NCBI RefSeq assembly: GCF_003315795.1
Contig: NZ_QMEY01000046.1
Span: 1 to 34,234, forward strand
Length of the DNA stretch: 34,234 nt
Origin: Spongiactinospora rosea
GTDB taxonomy: Bacteria > Actinomycetota > Actinomycetes > Streptosporangiales > Streptosporangiaceae
Direction: 5' to 3'
Below are positions 15,354-23,576 of the stretch, one piece after another. A program made the translations under genes and the position numbers. Position 1 is the stretch's first letter, and every line of letters begins with the position of its first letter. The notes beneath the pieces were generated by a model. It saw only the letters and a program-made list of their open reading frames with translations, did not search any database and had not been told where the DNA came from.

Positions 15354-16309
15354 TGCACACGGTGGCGATTCTGGTGCTGGACCAGACGGTGGTCTTCGAC
15401 ATGGCCATTCCGGTCGAGGTGTTCGGCCGTGTCCGTCTGCCGGACGGACGCCGCCCGTACCGGGTGCGGACGTGCGGGACACAAGAACAAGTGCCCACTG
15501 AAACCTTCACCATTCACACCTCGTCGGGACTGGACGCCCTGGCGGACGCCGACACGATCATCGTGCCCGGTTGCAGCGAGACCGCCGGCCCGCCACCGGT
15601 CGAGGCCCTGGAGGCGCTGCGGGACGCCGCCGCTCACGGCACGCGTATCGCCTCGATCTGCGGAGGCGCCTTCATCCTGGCCGCCACCGGTCTGCTGGAC
15701 GGGCTGGCCGCGACCACGCACTGGACCGCCGCGCGGCGATTCGCCGAGATGTTCCCGAACGTCGACGTGCGGCCCGACGTACTGTACGTGGACAACGGGC
15801 AGTTGCTGACCTCGGCCGGGGCGTCCGCGGGCCTGGACCTGTGCCTGCACATGGTCCGGCGCGACCTGGGCTCGGCCGTCGCAGCGGACGCCGCCCGGCT
15901 GGCCGTCGCCCCTCTGGAGCGCGAAGGCGGCCAGGCCCAGTACATCGTCCACGAGCACCAACCGGTGCCCCGCGGCTCGCTGCTGGAGCCGACGCTGGCC
16001 TGGATCGAGGACCACCTGAAGGACGACCTCACCCTGGAGGCCATGGCCGCCCGTTGCGGCATGAGCACCCGCACCTTCAGCCGTCGCTTCCGCGAGCACA
16101 CCGGCACCACACCGCTGCAGTGGCTGCTGCGTACCCGGGTCAGACGGGCGCAGTACCTGCTCGAACACACCGACCACTCCGTGGAGCGGATCGCCACCCA
16201 GGCCGGCTTCGGATCCGCGACGGCCTTCCGCGAACGCTTCAAACGCGTCGCCGGTACGACCCCCCAGGCCTATCGGACCGCCTTCCGCGGTTCCGGCGGT
16301 TTCGGCTGA
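15353..16309 (+). CDS. GlxA-family transcriptional regulator (DJ-1 domain plus AraC helix-turn-helix)
   Basis: This gene encodes 318 residues from GTG 15353. I chose this start because the family begins directly with the first beta strand (VHTVAILVLDQTVVFDMAIP), and the in-frame sequence upstream has no coding character. Residues 1-185 form a DJ-1/PfpI-like ligand domain with C103 in ASICGGAFIL and then AATTHW. Residues about 220-318 carry two AraC-type helix-turn-helix motifs: LTLEAMAARCGMSTRTFSRR and SVERIATQAGFGSATAFRER, with the family tail GTTPQAYRTAF. It should bind DNA as a dimer. It diverges from the DJ-1 enzyme gene with 185 bases between them, so a shared control region is likely. 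Confidence 0.93.
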   Translation: MHTVAILVLDQTVVFDMAIPVEVFGRVRLPDGRRPYRVRTCGTQEQVPTETFTIHTSSGLDALADADTIIVPGCSETAGPPPVEALEALRDAAAHGTRIASICGGAFILAATGLLDGLAATTHWTAARRFAEMFPNVDVRPDVLYVDNGQLLTSAGASAGLDLCLHMVRRDLGSAVAADAARLAVAPLEREGGQAQYIVHEHQPVPRGSLLEPTLAWIEDHLKDDLTLEAMAARCGMSTRTFSRRFREHTGTTPLQWLLRTRVRRAQYLLEHTDHSVERIATQAGFGSATAFRERFKRVAGTTPQAYRTAFRGSGGFG

Positions 16310-16327
16310 CCGACCGCGCCCGGTCAG
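16306..16327. terminator. Weak 7-bp stem-loop between converging genes
   Basis: CTGACCG (16306-16312) pairs with CGGTCAG (16321-16327) over 8 bases. It includes the stop codon of the AraC regulator and precedes the converging protease gene. Confidence 0.4.
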
Positions 16328-16408
16328 GGGGCACGGCCCAGATCCCCGCCGGGACCCGACCGAGCGACCCGTCGGTGACGGTCGGCGCCGCCACCAGCCC
16401 GGCCGAGT

Positions 16409-17095
16409 TCAGCCGAGGAACATGCCGTTCCAGCCGGTACCCACCACGGTGCCGGTGCCGGTGAAGGGGGCGGCGGGGTTGCCGGTGTGAGCGAACAGCA
16501 GCAGTTCGCCCGTGCTGGTCTTGCGGGTGATCAGGTCGATCTTGTGGTCGTTGGTGAAGTCGCCGGAGAGGAAGGCGTTACTGGCATTGAAGCCGGTGCC
16601 GACGACGGTGCCTGTGCCGGTGAAGGGGGCGGTGGGGTTGCCGGTGTGGGCGAAGAGCAGGAGTTCGCCGGTGCTGGTTTTGCGGGTGAGCAGGTCGGCC
16701 TTGCCGTCCAGGGTGAGGTCGCCCGGGAGGAGGGCGTTACCGGCGTCGAAGCCGGTGCCGACGACGATGCCGGTGCCGGTACCTCGGAAGGGGGCGGTGG
16801 GGTCGCCGGCGTGGGCGAAGAGCAGGAGTTCGCCCGTGCTGGCTTTACGGCTGATCAGGTCCGCTCTGCCATCGAGGGTGAAGTCGCCCGCGAGTAGGCC
16901 GTTACTGGCGTCGAAGCCGGTGCCGACGACGGTGCCTGTGCCGGTGAAGGGGGCGGTGGGGTCGCCGGTGTGGGCGAAGAGCAGGAGTTCGCCGGTGCTG
17001 GTTTTGCGGGTGATCAGGTCGGCCTTGCCGTCCAGGGTGAGATCGGCGGTGACCAGGGCGTTACTGGCGTTGAAGCCGCTACCGACGCGATAGCG
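16409..17095 (-). repeat. Near-identical tandem repeats coding the FG-GAP-like units of the protease
   Basis: Equivalent points (the GAAG before the conserved GGGGGCGG) fall at 16463, 16622, 16787 and 16946, giving periods of 159, 165 and 159 bases. Units match over long runs, for example GCGAAGAGCAGGAGTTCGCC in several copies. One unit is 6 bases longer, adding two residues (Gly-Thr). A more diverged fifth unit precedes them. High DNA identity implies recent duplication or gene conversion. Confidence 0.85.
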
Positions 17096-18508
17096 GGGTT
17101 TGAAGCCGGGGGCTCCGGTGCCGGGATACAGGTAGAGGTCGCCGGTCGCGTCGCGGGCCAGGACGTCGGCCTTGCCATCGAGGTCGAAGTCCGCGAGGGA
17201 TCCCGGCGGGGCTTTCAGGCCGGCGGCGACGTCGAGTTGCAGCCGCGGGGTGGCGGTGTTCCCGGTGGAGATCCGCCGGCCGGTGCTCTCGATCTTCGTT
17301 TCGAGTTCTCCGATGGCGGTCTGCGGGAGGGCGTGGCGCAGCACGGCGTAGGCGCCGGTGACGTGGGGGGCGGCCATGGAGGTACCGCTCATGGAGCCCT
17401 GTCCGCTGCCGGGGATCGAGGAGATGATGTCGGTTCCGGGGGCGAAGACGTCCAGCAGCGGGCCGCGGTTGCTGAAGGTGGACACCTCGTCAGCATCGGT
17501 GGTACTGCCCACGGCGATGGCCGAGGAGACACACGAGGGGGCGCTGACGGCGTCGGAGTAGCCGCTGTTGCCGGCCGCGATGACGGTCGCCACCCCGGCC
17601 GCACGCAGGGTGTCGATGGCGGGCTTGCGGGAGTCGCTGTCGCAGGGCCCGGTGTACCGGCCGCCGCCCAGGCTGAGATTGGCCGCCACCACCGGAGTGC
17701 CGGCCTGGCGTAACCGGTGGACCTTCTCCAGCCCGGCCAGCTGGGCGCTGGTGAAGCTGAGGATGCACGGCGACCCGCCCGCTCCGCAGTAGGAGTCGGA
17801 GTCGAACTTGCTGAAGACCTGGATCGCGACGATCTTCGCGGCCGGAGCGACGCCGCCCGTGCCTGCGGCGATTCCCGCCACGTGGGTACCGTGCGCGCAG
17901 TCCAGGTCGGCCTGGGCACAGGGGCCTTTCTCAGAGTCGGCGGAGCCCGGCCCCTCCTGCTGGGCGGTGCCGTTCGGGCACAGGCTGGTGGCGGAGTAGG
18001 TCGCGTCGATGGGGGAGAAGCACGCTTCGGCGACGACCCGGCCGCCCAGGAAGGGGTGCCGGGTGGCCACCCCCGTGTCCAGGATGGCGACCGCGGTGCC
18101 GGCGCCGGTGAAACCGGCGGCACGGGTGCGGTTCGCGCCGATGAGCGGGATGCTCCTGTCGAGCGTCGGGGGGACGGGGGCGTCCTCGGAGATGCTGAGT
18201 ACGCCCGGCAGGCGGGTCAATGTCTCCAGGGTGGTCCGGTCGCCGCGCAGGGTGATCACGGGGAGCTCGGTGAACGTCTGTAACACCTGGCCGGCGGCGG
18301 CGTCCGGGAGGTCGGCGCGGTCCTTGGTCACCACGTTCAGCCGGACGTGGCCGCCGGCCGACAGCTTGTCCACCAGCCCGGGTTCCACCCACGGGCCGTC
18401 AGGGCCGGGTGGTGTGGCGGCGGCTGCGCCACCGGCGCCCACTGACAAGGCCACCGCTGCCGCGAGGGCCACCGTTGCCGCCAGGGCGCGACGGGCCAGA
18501 GAAATCAT
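16409..18508 (-). CDS. Secreted subtilisin-like serine protease (S8) with FG-GAP-like C-terminal repeats
   Basis: This gene encodes 699 residues from ATG 18508, preferred over a GTG two codons earlier because GGAGAG is 5 bases upstream. A signal peptide spans residues 1-32 (ARRALAATVALAAAVALSV, AAAA). Residues about 50-115 look like a propeptide (VLQTFTELPVITLRGD, LPGVLSISEDAPV). The catalytic domain has D144 in AILDTGV, H206 in HGTHVAG, the oxyanion Asn in ANLSLGG, and S377 in GTSMAAPHV. From about residue 455 there are five FG-GAP/VCBS-type repeats of about 53 residues (ADFDLDGKADVL, TLDGKADLITRK), each with a D-x-D-x-D-like calcium loop. It is last in a reverse-strand group with two small genes. 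It probably degrades extracellular protein, with the repeats as a binding or stabilising domain. Confidence 0.95.
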   Translation of the reverse strand: MISLARRALAATVALAAAVALSVGAGGAAAATPPGPDGPWVEPGLVDKLSAGGHVRLNVVTKDRADLPDAAAGQVLQTFTELPVITLRGDRTTLETLTRLPGVLSISEDAPVPPTLDRSIPLIGANRTRAAGFTGAGTAVAILDTGVATRHPFLGGRVVAEACFSPIDATYSATSLCPNGTAQQEGPGSADSEKGPCAQADLDCAHGTHVAGIAAGTGGVAPAAKIVAIQVFSKFDSDSYCGAGGSPCILSFTSAQLAGLEKVHRLRQAGTPVVAANLSLGGGRYTGPCDSDSRKPAIDTLRAAGVATVIAAGNSGYSDAVSAPSCVSSAIAVGSTTDADEVSTFSNRGPLLDVFAPGTDIISSIPGSGQGSMSGTSMAAPHVTGAYAVLRHALPQTAIGELETKIESTGRRISTGNTATPRLQLDVAAGLKAPPGSLADFDLDGKADVLARDATGDLYLYPGTGAPGFKPRYRVGSGFNASNALVTADLTLDGKADLITRKTSTGELLLFAHTGDPTAPFTGTGTVVGTGFDASNGLLAGDFTLDGRADLISRKASTGELLLFAHAGDPTAPFRGTGTGIVVGTGFDAGNALLPGDLTLDGKADLLTRKTSTGELLLFAHTGNPTAPFTGTGTVVGTGFNASNAFLSGDFTNDHKIDLITRKTSTGELLLFAHTGNPAAPFTGTGTVVGTGWNGMFLG

Positions 18509-18526
18509 GACCACTCTCCGCTCGAA

Positions 18527-18712
18527 TCAGTGATCACGGCCGCCGGTTCGGGGCCGCACAGGAGGATCCACAGCAACCAGGCTTGCAGTGCACCGCAGGC
18601 CGCCGTCGCGGCGATCAGGGGCGGGGCCGTCGAGTTCCCTTTCCGGGATCCTGGCCCAGAGCGGTGCCATGACGAGGAGGGATGTGAGCAGGGTGACGAC
18701 GATCAGCGACAT
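18527..18712 (-). CDS. Small membrane peptide upstream of the protease
   Basis: This gene encodes 61 residues from ATG 18712: one membrane helix (MSLIVVTLLTSLLVMAPLWA) followed by a polar tail. It starts 13 bases after the stop of the secreted Cys-rich gene and ends 18 bases before the protease start, so it fits an operon. The ribosome-binding site is weak and the tail is Arg/Pro-rich, leaving some doubt that it is expressed. No family recognised. Confidence 0.45.
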   Translation of the reverse strand: MSLIVVTLLTSLLVMAPLWARIPERELDGPAPDRRDGGLRCTASLVAVDPPVRPRTGGRDH

Positions 18713-18725
18713 TCCCGCGTGCGCC

Positions 18726-19355
18726 TCAGGTGCCGATGGAGGTCTCGTACACCAGCTCCAGGTACGCCTCGTTGAACTCCTGCATCGCCGCCCAGGGCTG
18801 CGGCCCGGGGCCTGAGTGGCTTTCCCGGAGGAGGGACGTGCCATCGGCGATGTCGCTGGCGGCGGCCAGCAGCCAGGGCTCAGGATACGGTCCGAAAATT
18901 CCGGTGTCCCGATCCAACCGCCCGACCTGTTCCACCACCACCTGAGTTCCGCTCACCGCCCGCGCGCCGAGCTGGAAGTAGCCGAGCGCCTCTCGGCGAA
19001 GCTGGTTCTGAGCCGTGGGGTCACTGGTCCGCGCCGCCTCATGCAGTGTGAGGAACCCCCGGGTCAGCTCCGCTATGTACTGGAACTCCAGGTATTCCGG
19101 CAGTACCGGATAGGTGCGGAAGTCGATCGCCCACTCCCAGGGGCAGCTCAGGCATGGCGGCGGGCAGGGGCCGGGGCACCATTTGTCCACCACGACCGCG
19201 ATCGGGTAGCAGTCCACCTCTATGCTTCGCCACGTGATCGGGTAGCAGTCCCTGGAGCTGCTTTCCGCCGAGGCCATGGTGCTGTGCACCACTTGTGCTG
19301 ACAGCAGCGACATGAGAAGAGCGAGGAGAAAGGCCGCTAATCGGCTGCGTTTCAC
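18726..19355 (-). CDS. Secreted Cys-rich protein of unknown function
   Basis: This gene encodes 209 residues. I chose GTG 19355 because GGAGG lies in front and it opens a clean signal peptide (VKRSRLAAFLLALLMSLLSA, cleavage near ASA). The first mature 50 residues contain a Cys cluster (DCYPITW, VDCYPIAV, DKWCPGPCPPPCLSCPW) with six to seven Cys and many Pro. The rest is helical and polar (YLEFQYIAELTRGFLTLHEA, REALGYFQLGARAVSGTQVV). The doubled D-C-Y-P-I element is notable. No known domain was recognised. It is first in a reverse-strand group leading to the subtilisin-like protease and may be exported with it. Confidence 0.7.
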   Translation of the reverse strand: MKRSRLAAFLLALLMSLLSAQVVHSTMASAESSSRDCYPITWRSIEVDCYPIAVVVDKWCPGPCPPPCLSCPWEWAIDFRTYPVLPEYLEFQYIAELTRGFLTLHEAARTSDPTAQNQLRREALGYFQLGARAVSGTQVVVEQVGRLDRDTGIFGPYPEPWLLAAASDIADGTSLLRESHSGPGPQPWAAMQEFNEAYLELVYETSIGT

Positions 19356-19545
19356 TGGTCCTCCCTGGGGGGCCGGGTGCGCCGTCCGGGCGTACACGGG
19401 GCCGAGGCCGTCCGGTATCGAATCGGAGCACCCCCGTTCTACATCGCCCGCCTACGCCGGTCCATCACCGGTATTCGCACCATCAGGCCCTTAATGCCGG
19501 CGGCCCGTCCGCAATGGAAATCCGGCCCGGATTTATCCGCGAACG

Positions 19546-19671
19546 TCAGCGTGCGGCCTCCTGCGGAGCGGGAAAGGGCAGGTCCCAGTCGCGAAGGACG
19601 GACGCGGTACGCTCGGCGATTATTCGCTGGCCCTCTGTATTGGGATGAAAGTAATCCCATTTGCTGACGTT
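19546..19671 (-). pseudogene. C-terminal remnant of an SGNH/GDSL hydrolase
   Basis: About 41 residues (VSKWDYFHPNTEGQRIIAER, then a tail ending QEAAR and a stop) match the end of secreted SGNH/GDSL lipase-esterases, where D-x-x-H (here D-Y-F-H) supplies the Asp and His of the triad. No upstream blocks with the Ser or Gly/Asn motifs are present, and the preceding codons are Arg/Gly-rich. This is therefore a leftover 3' end. Confidence 0.6.
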
Positions 19672-20010
19672 GCGCGGGCGAGTCGGCCCCCCGGGCGAGC
19701 GGCCTGCTGCCGCTGTGGCGTGCCGTCTGCCACGTCCCGAACGCGGGCCTGGACGGCTGAGCACCTGCGGCACGCACGCGTCAACTATTGCAAGAAGCGC
19801 CGGGCACTCCTCTCTGCTGCAGGCAAGGTGTCAAAGTGGACTATATATGGCTGAATTACGTGAAGGTGTTTGTTGCTGTGCGTATCGATCGCGCGCGTGG
19901 CGCACCCGGTCGAGGCGCTTCTGCGGTCGAATGGGTGATCATAACCGCGCGTTCAGCGAGGCCGAGTCGTACGCATTCTTCACCCGGGGCCTTCGGCCGC
20001 GAGGGCGCGT
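19672..20010. other. Intergenic region with an AT-rich island
   Basis: No gene is supported. Bases about 19785-19880 are AT-richer and include ACTATATATGG (19840-19850), a possible -10 element of unknown direction. The rest is GC-rich with short broken frames only. Confidence 0.4.
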
Positions 20011-21333
20011 TCAGTGGAACGGTGCCATGCCGATCAGCCGGGCCGTCCCGGTGGTGGTCACGTCGTCTGCTGCCTGGCTCGGCTGCGGTGTGAGGCGGGC
20101 GGGTTGTTCTCGGCCCGCCGTTGTGCGGCTCGCGACGATCTCCGCGGCGAGGAGGCCCGCGTGGACCTCCAGGCGTCCCGCGCCGCTGAACAGGTCCGCT
20201 CCCAGCCTGGCCTCGACCTTCCTGATCCGGTGGTAGACGGTCGCGCGGTGGAGGTAGAGGTCCGCCGCGACCTGCTTGACGTTCCCCGCCGTGGTCAGGA
20301 ACGTCCTGAGGGTCCGGACGAGGTCCTCCGCCGACTCGTCTTCGAGAAGCCGTCGCAGGGACGGGCTGATGAAGTGGGACACGAGGACGTCGGTGGGCAC
20401 CGCGGCGAGCCCACGCATGTGCGCGGTCCTTTCCCAGTGGACGACCTGGTGCTTCCAGCCCATGCTCTCGGCCAGGTCCAGGCTCTGCCTGGCCTGCCAG
20501 ACGGCGACGCTCGCGCGGTCGGCCACGTTCGTGCTGACGGTGACGAGCCAGGGGAGGTCGATGCCGTTCCGCCGGGACCGGAAGATCAGGTCGGCGGTCT
20601 TCGTCGCGAGCCGTCCCGGCAGGGTCGGCTGGACGTCGCGCGGGTGTGGCGCCAGCAGCGCGAAGCCGACGGAGCCGCTGAACGCGATCAGGCACCGGTC
20701 GCGCAGATGGTCCTCGGCGAAGCGGTTCATCACGGCGGTCAGCCGTCGCTGCGCCGCCGGTCCCGAGGAGTCCGGGGCGAGCGCCGGGGGCATCGAGAGC
20801 GCGAGGCAGACGAAGGTCCCGTCGTGCACCAGCTTCCCGTCGCGGATGGCCTGGCCCAGCAGCGAGTCCAGTCCGTCCAGGTCGCCCGAGGCGAAGGCGC
20901 GGCCGACGTGGTCGTCCGCCCATTCGGGCGATGCGAGCAGCCCGGCGGTCTCCAGCGAGCGGACGGTGGCCTCCGCGATCCGCCCCACGCTCTCGATCCG
21001 GTCGGGTGACAGCGGCCCCCGCGCGCAGGTGATCCAGAGCAGCAGCGACGGCGCCGAACCGGGCGAGCGCACCGGGATCACCAGCATCAGCGGCATCCCG
21101 AGTTCGGCGCTCCCGCCGATGTAGACGGGTTCGGAGATCAGGGCCACAGAGCGGGCGCTCAGCCCGAGGTGCCGGGGCGACACCGTCTCGGCGAGGCCTT
21201 CGTCCGCGGAGGAGTTCGGCGTCGACCGGGCGACCCGGTTCAACTGCACGTCGGTGACCTCGACCGGCACGTCCAGCGACGCGCCGAGGGAATGCGCGAG
21301 CTCGTGCAGGTGCCGCGTGAGGACGCCGTTCAC
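20011..21333 (-). CDS. PucR-family transcriptional regulator
   Basis: This gene encodes 440 residues. The C-terminal DNA-binding domain is diagnostic: LRTFLTTAGNVKQVAADLYL, then HRATVYHRIRKVEARLGADL, as in PucR, CdaR and related helix-turn-helix_30 proteins. The N-terminal 150 residues may be a ligand-sensing domain (VTDVQLNRVARSTPNSS, GMPLMLVIPVRSPG). The middle region resembles the GGDEF-like module of this family (FVCLALSMPPALAPD, CLIAFSGSVGFALLAP). About 60 extra residues follow the helix-turn-helix. PucR proteins often control purine or ureide breakdown. This one ends the reverse-strand train of ABC importer and allantoin-like enzymes, with only 61 bases separating it from the ATPase gene, so it probably regulates that operon and senses its substrate. 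Confidence 0.93.
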   Translation of the reverse strand: MNGVLTRHLHELAHSLGASLDVPVEVTDVQLNRVARSTPNSSADEGLAETVSPRHLGLSARSVALISEPVYIGGSAELGMPLMLVIPVRSPGSAPSLLLWITCARGPLSPDRIESVGRIAEATVRSLETAGLLASPEWADDHVGRAFASGDLDGLDSLLGQAIRDGKLVHDGTFVCLALSMPPALAPDSSGPAAQRRLTAVMNRFAEDHLRDRCLIAFSGSVGFALLAPHPRDVQPTLPGRLATKTADLIFRSRRNGIDLPWLVTVSTNVADRASVAVWQARQSLDLAESMGWKHQVVHWERTAHMRGLAAVPTDVLVSHFISPSLRRLLEDESAEDLVRTLRTFLTTAGNVKQVAADLYLHRATVYHRIRKVEARLGADLFSGAGRLEVHAGLLAAEIVASRTTAGREQPARLTPQPSQAADDVTTTGTARLIGMAPFH

Positions 21334-21394
21334 GCCGCTCGCCTCCGCCCGAACGTCCTCGGCCCCGCCCCGATCCGCGTCGCCGGCACGGCGG

Positions 21395-22543
21395 TCAGCT
21401 CCCGCCGGTCGACGGCGGCGTGCCCGACGCCGACGTCGATGACGTGGCCGCGCCGGCGGGCAGGGCGGCGTCGACGCTGGTCGACCGTGTCGGCCGGATC
21501 GCGCCGTCGCGGATGCCCTCCGCCCAGTGGCAGGCGACCTGGTGTGCGGCGGTGGTCCCCGGAACCTCGACGGTCCGCAACGGCGGGCGCTCGGTGTCGC
21601 AGCGGGTCGGCTGCTTCCATGGGCAACGGGTGCTGAACCGGCATCCTGGCGGCGGGTCCGCCGGGCTGGGCAGGTCGCCGCTGAGCAGGATCTGCTCGCG
21701 GGAGTCCTCGTACCGGGGGTCGGGCTGCGGCACGGCGGAGAGCAGCGCCCGCGTGTAGGGGTGCAGCGGCTCGGCGAACAGCTCCGCGGTGGGCGCCTCC
21801 TCCACCATCCCGCCGAGGTACATCACCCCGATCCGGTCGCTCACGTGCCGGATCACGGCGAGGTCGTGCGCGATGATCAGATACGTCAGCCCGTAGGTGG
21901 CCTGGACGTCCTGGAGAAGGTTGATGACCTGCGCCTGGACCGATACGTCCAGGGCGCTGACGGGCTCGTCCGCGACGATCAGCTGCGGCTCGACGGAGAG
22001 CGCCCGGGCGATGCCGATGCGCTGGCGCTGGCCGCCGGAGAACTCGTGCGGGTACTTGCGCAGCGCCGTCCGGGGGAGTCCGACCGAGTCGAGCAGCTCG
22101 TCGAGACGTCCGGAGATGTTCCCCTTCGCGAGCCCGTGCGCGGACATCCCCTCACGGAACATCTGCTCGACGCTCTGCCGGGGGTCCAGGCTGCCCAGCG
22201 GATCCTGGAAGACCATCTGCATGTGGCGGCGCTGACGGCGCAGCGCCTCGCCGCGCAGCGACCGCAGGTCGATTCCGCCGAAGCGGATCTCGCCCGAGGT
22301 CACGGGGGTGAGCTGGAGTACGGCGCGCCCGAACGTCGACTTGCCGCACCCCGACTCCCCGACCAGGCCGTAGGTCTCCCCGCGAACGATCCGCAGGTCG
22401 ACGCCGTCGACCGCGTGGACGTGGCCGACGGTCCGGTCCACGAGGACTCCCCGGCGGATCGGGAAGTGGACCTTGAGGTCGCGCACGTCGAGGAGCGGTG
22501 GTTCCCCGGTGCCCGGAGGGGGCGGGTCGGCGACGGTCGTCAT
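21395..22543 (-). CDS. ABC importer ATPase, DppF/OppF type
   Basis: This 382-residue ATPase is the second of the dipeptide/opine-type importer. Walker A is GESGCGKS, the Q-loop is in MQMVFQDPLGSLDP, the signature is EFSGGQRQR, and Walker B is LIVADEPVSALD, followed by the switch His in IIAHDLAVI. The C-terminal oligopeptide-type extension carries Cys (CRFSTRCPW, TRCDTER, VACHW), which in relatives bind an iron-sulfur cluster. Start ATG 22543 overlaps the stop of the preceding ATPase gene as ATGA. After the Cys region about 45 low-complexity residues (Ala, Ser, Thr, Gly) are added, longer than usual. Confidence 0.95.
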   Translation of the reverse strand: MTTVADPPPPGTGEPPLLDVRDLKVHFPIRRGVLVDRTVGHVHAVDGVDLRIVRGETYGLVGESGCGKSTFGRAVLQLTPVTSGEIRFGGIDLRSLRGEALRRQRRHMQMVFQDPLGSLDPRQSVEQMFREGMSAHGLAKGNISGRLDELLDSVGLPRTALRKYPHEFSGGQRQRIGIARALSVEPQLIVADEPVSALDVSVQAQVINLLQDVQATYGLTYLIIAHDLAVIRHVSDRIGVMYLGGMVEEAPTAELFAEPLHPYTRALLSAVPQPDPRYEDSREQILLSGDLPSPADPPPGCRFSTRCPWKQPTRCDTERPPLRTVEVPGTTAAHQVACHWAEGIRDGAIRPTRSTSVDAALPAGAATSSTSASGTPPSTGGS

Positions 22544-23571
22544 GGAGTCGGCTCCTTCGCCGCGGTGATCGGATCGGGCAGCGGGTGGTGGCAGCGCCAG
22601 CGCCGCTCGCCGCCGGCCGACCAGGCCGGCCCCTCCCGGAAGCAGAGATCTGTGGCGGCGCGACAGCGCGGCGCGAAGGCGCACCCCTCTGACCAGGGTA
22701 TGTTGTCCGCGACGGAGCCCGGGATGGGGCGTAGCCGCGCCGCCTCGTCACCCAGTGCGGGCACGGATTCCAGCAGTCCGCCGGTGTAGGGATGCCGGGG
22801 CGCGTCGAACAGCGAGTAGCGGTCCGCCCGCTCGACGATGCGCCCGCCGTAGAGCACGTTGACCGTGTCGCACAGGCCGGCGACCACGCCGAGATCGTGC
22901 GTGATCATGATCAGCGAGGTGCCGGAGCCGACGACGAGCTCCTTGAGGAGCGCGAGGATCTGGGCCTGGATCGTGACGTCCAGGGCCGTGGTCGGCTCGT
23001 CCGCGATCAGCAGTCGCGGTTCGCAGGCCAGGGCGATGGCGATCAGCACGCGCTGTCGCATGCCGCCGGATATCTGGTGCGGGTACTCGTGCATCCGCCG
23101 GGCGGGATCGGGGATGCCGACGCGCGCGAGCATCTCCTGTGCCCGCCGCGTGGCCTGGGACCTGCTCGTACGGCGATGGCGCTGGATGACCTCCGCCACC
23201 TGTACCCCCAGCGGCACGACCGGGTTCAGCGAGGACAGCGGGTCCTGGAAGATCATCGCCACGTCGGCGCCACGGCGGTCGCGCAGCTCGCGATCGGACA
23301 GGGAGAGCAGGTCCACGCCGTCGAAGACCGCTCTGCCGCCGACGCGGGTCCCCCGGCGGGGCAGGAGCCCCATGATCGCGAGCGAGGTCACGGACTTGCC
23401 GCAGCCGGACTCGCCGACCAGGCCGACGACCTCGCCGGGACGGACCTCGAACCCGACCCCGTCCACGGCCGTGAAGGACTCCTGGCCGGGCCGGGAGAAC
23501 ATGACCGACAGGTCCTCGACCACCAGCAGCGGATCCGCTCCGGGCCCGGTCTCGTGCGCACGCGCCTTCAT
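22540..23571 (-). CDS. ABC importer ATPase, DppD/OppD type
   Basis: This 343-residue ATPase starts at ATG 23571 behind GGAGGTG. It shows Walker A GESGCGKS, Q-loop VAMIFQDPLSSLNP, signature QISGGMRQR, Walker B LLIADEPTTALD and switch His in MITHDLGVV. The tail has the Cys cluster (CAFAPRCRAATDLCF, WRCHHP) typical of OppD/DppD proteins. It forms a heterodimer with the ATPase encoded next and powers import through the two permeases upstream. Its start lies 5 bases after the upstream permease stop, and its end overlaps the next gene, so the importer is translated as a coupled set. Confidence 0.95.
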   Translation of the reverse strand: MKARAHETGPGADPLLVVEDLSVMFSRPGQESFTAVDGVGFEVRPGEVVGLVGESGCGKSVTSLAIMGLLPRRGTRVGGRAVFDGVDLLSLSDRELRDRRGADVAMIFQDPLSSLNPVVPLGVQVAEVIQRHRRTSRSQATRRAQEMLARVGIPDPARRMHEYPHQISGGMRQRVLIAIALACEPRLLIADEPTTALDVTIQAQILALLKELVVGSGTSLIMITHDLGVVAGLCDTVNVLYGGRIVERADRYSLFDAPRHPYTGGLLESVPALGDEAARLRPIPGSVADNIPWSEGCAFAPRCRAATDLCFREGPAWSAGGERRWRCHHPLPDPITAAKEPTP

Positions 23572-23576
23572 CTCGG

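Noticed and set aside
16487..17713. Plus-strand Gly/Val/Ala-rich repetitive frames opposite the protease
   Set aside because: The repeats are the mirror of the FG-GAP-like coding units; no independent start or function is visible.
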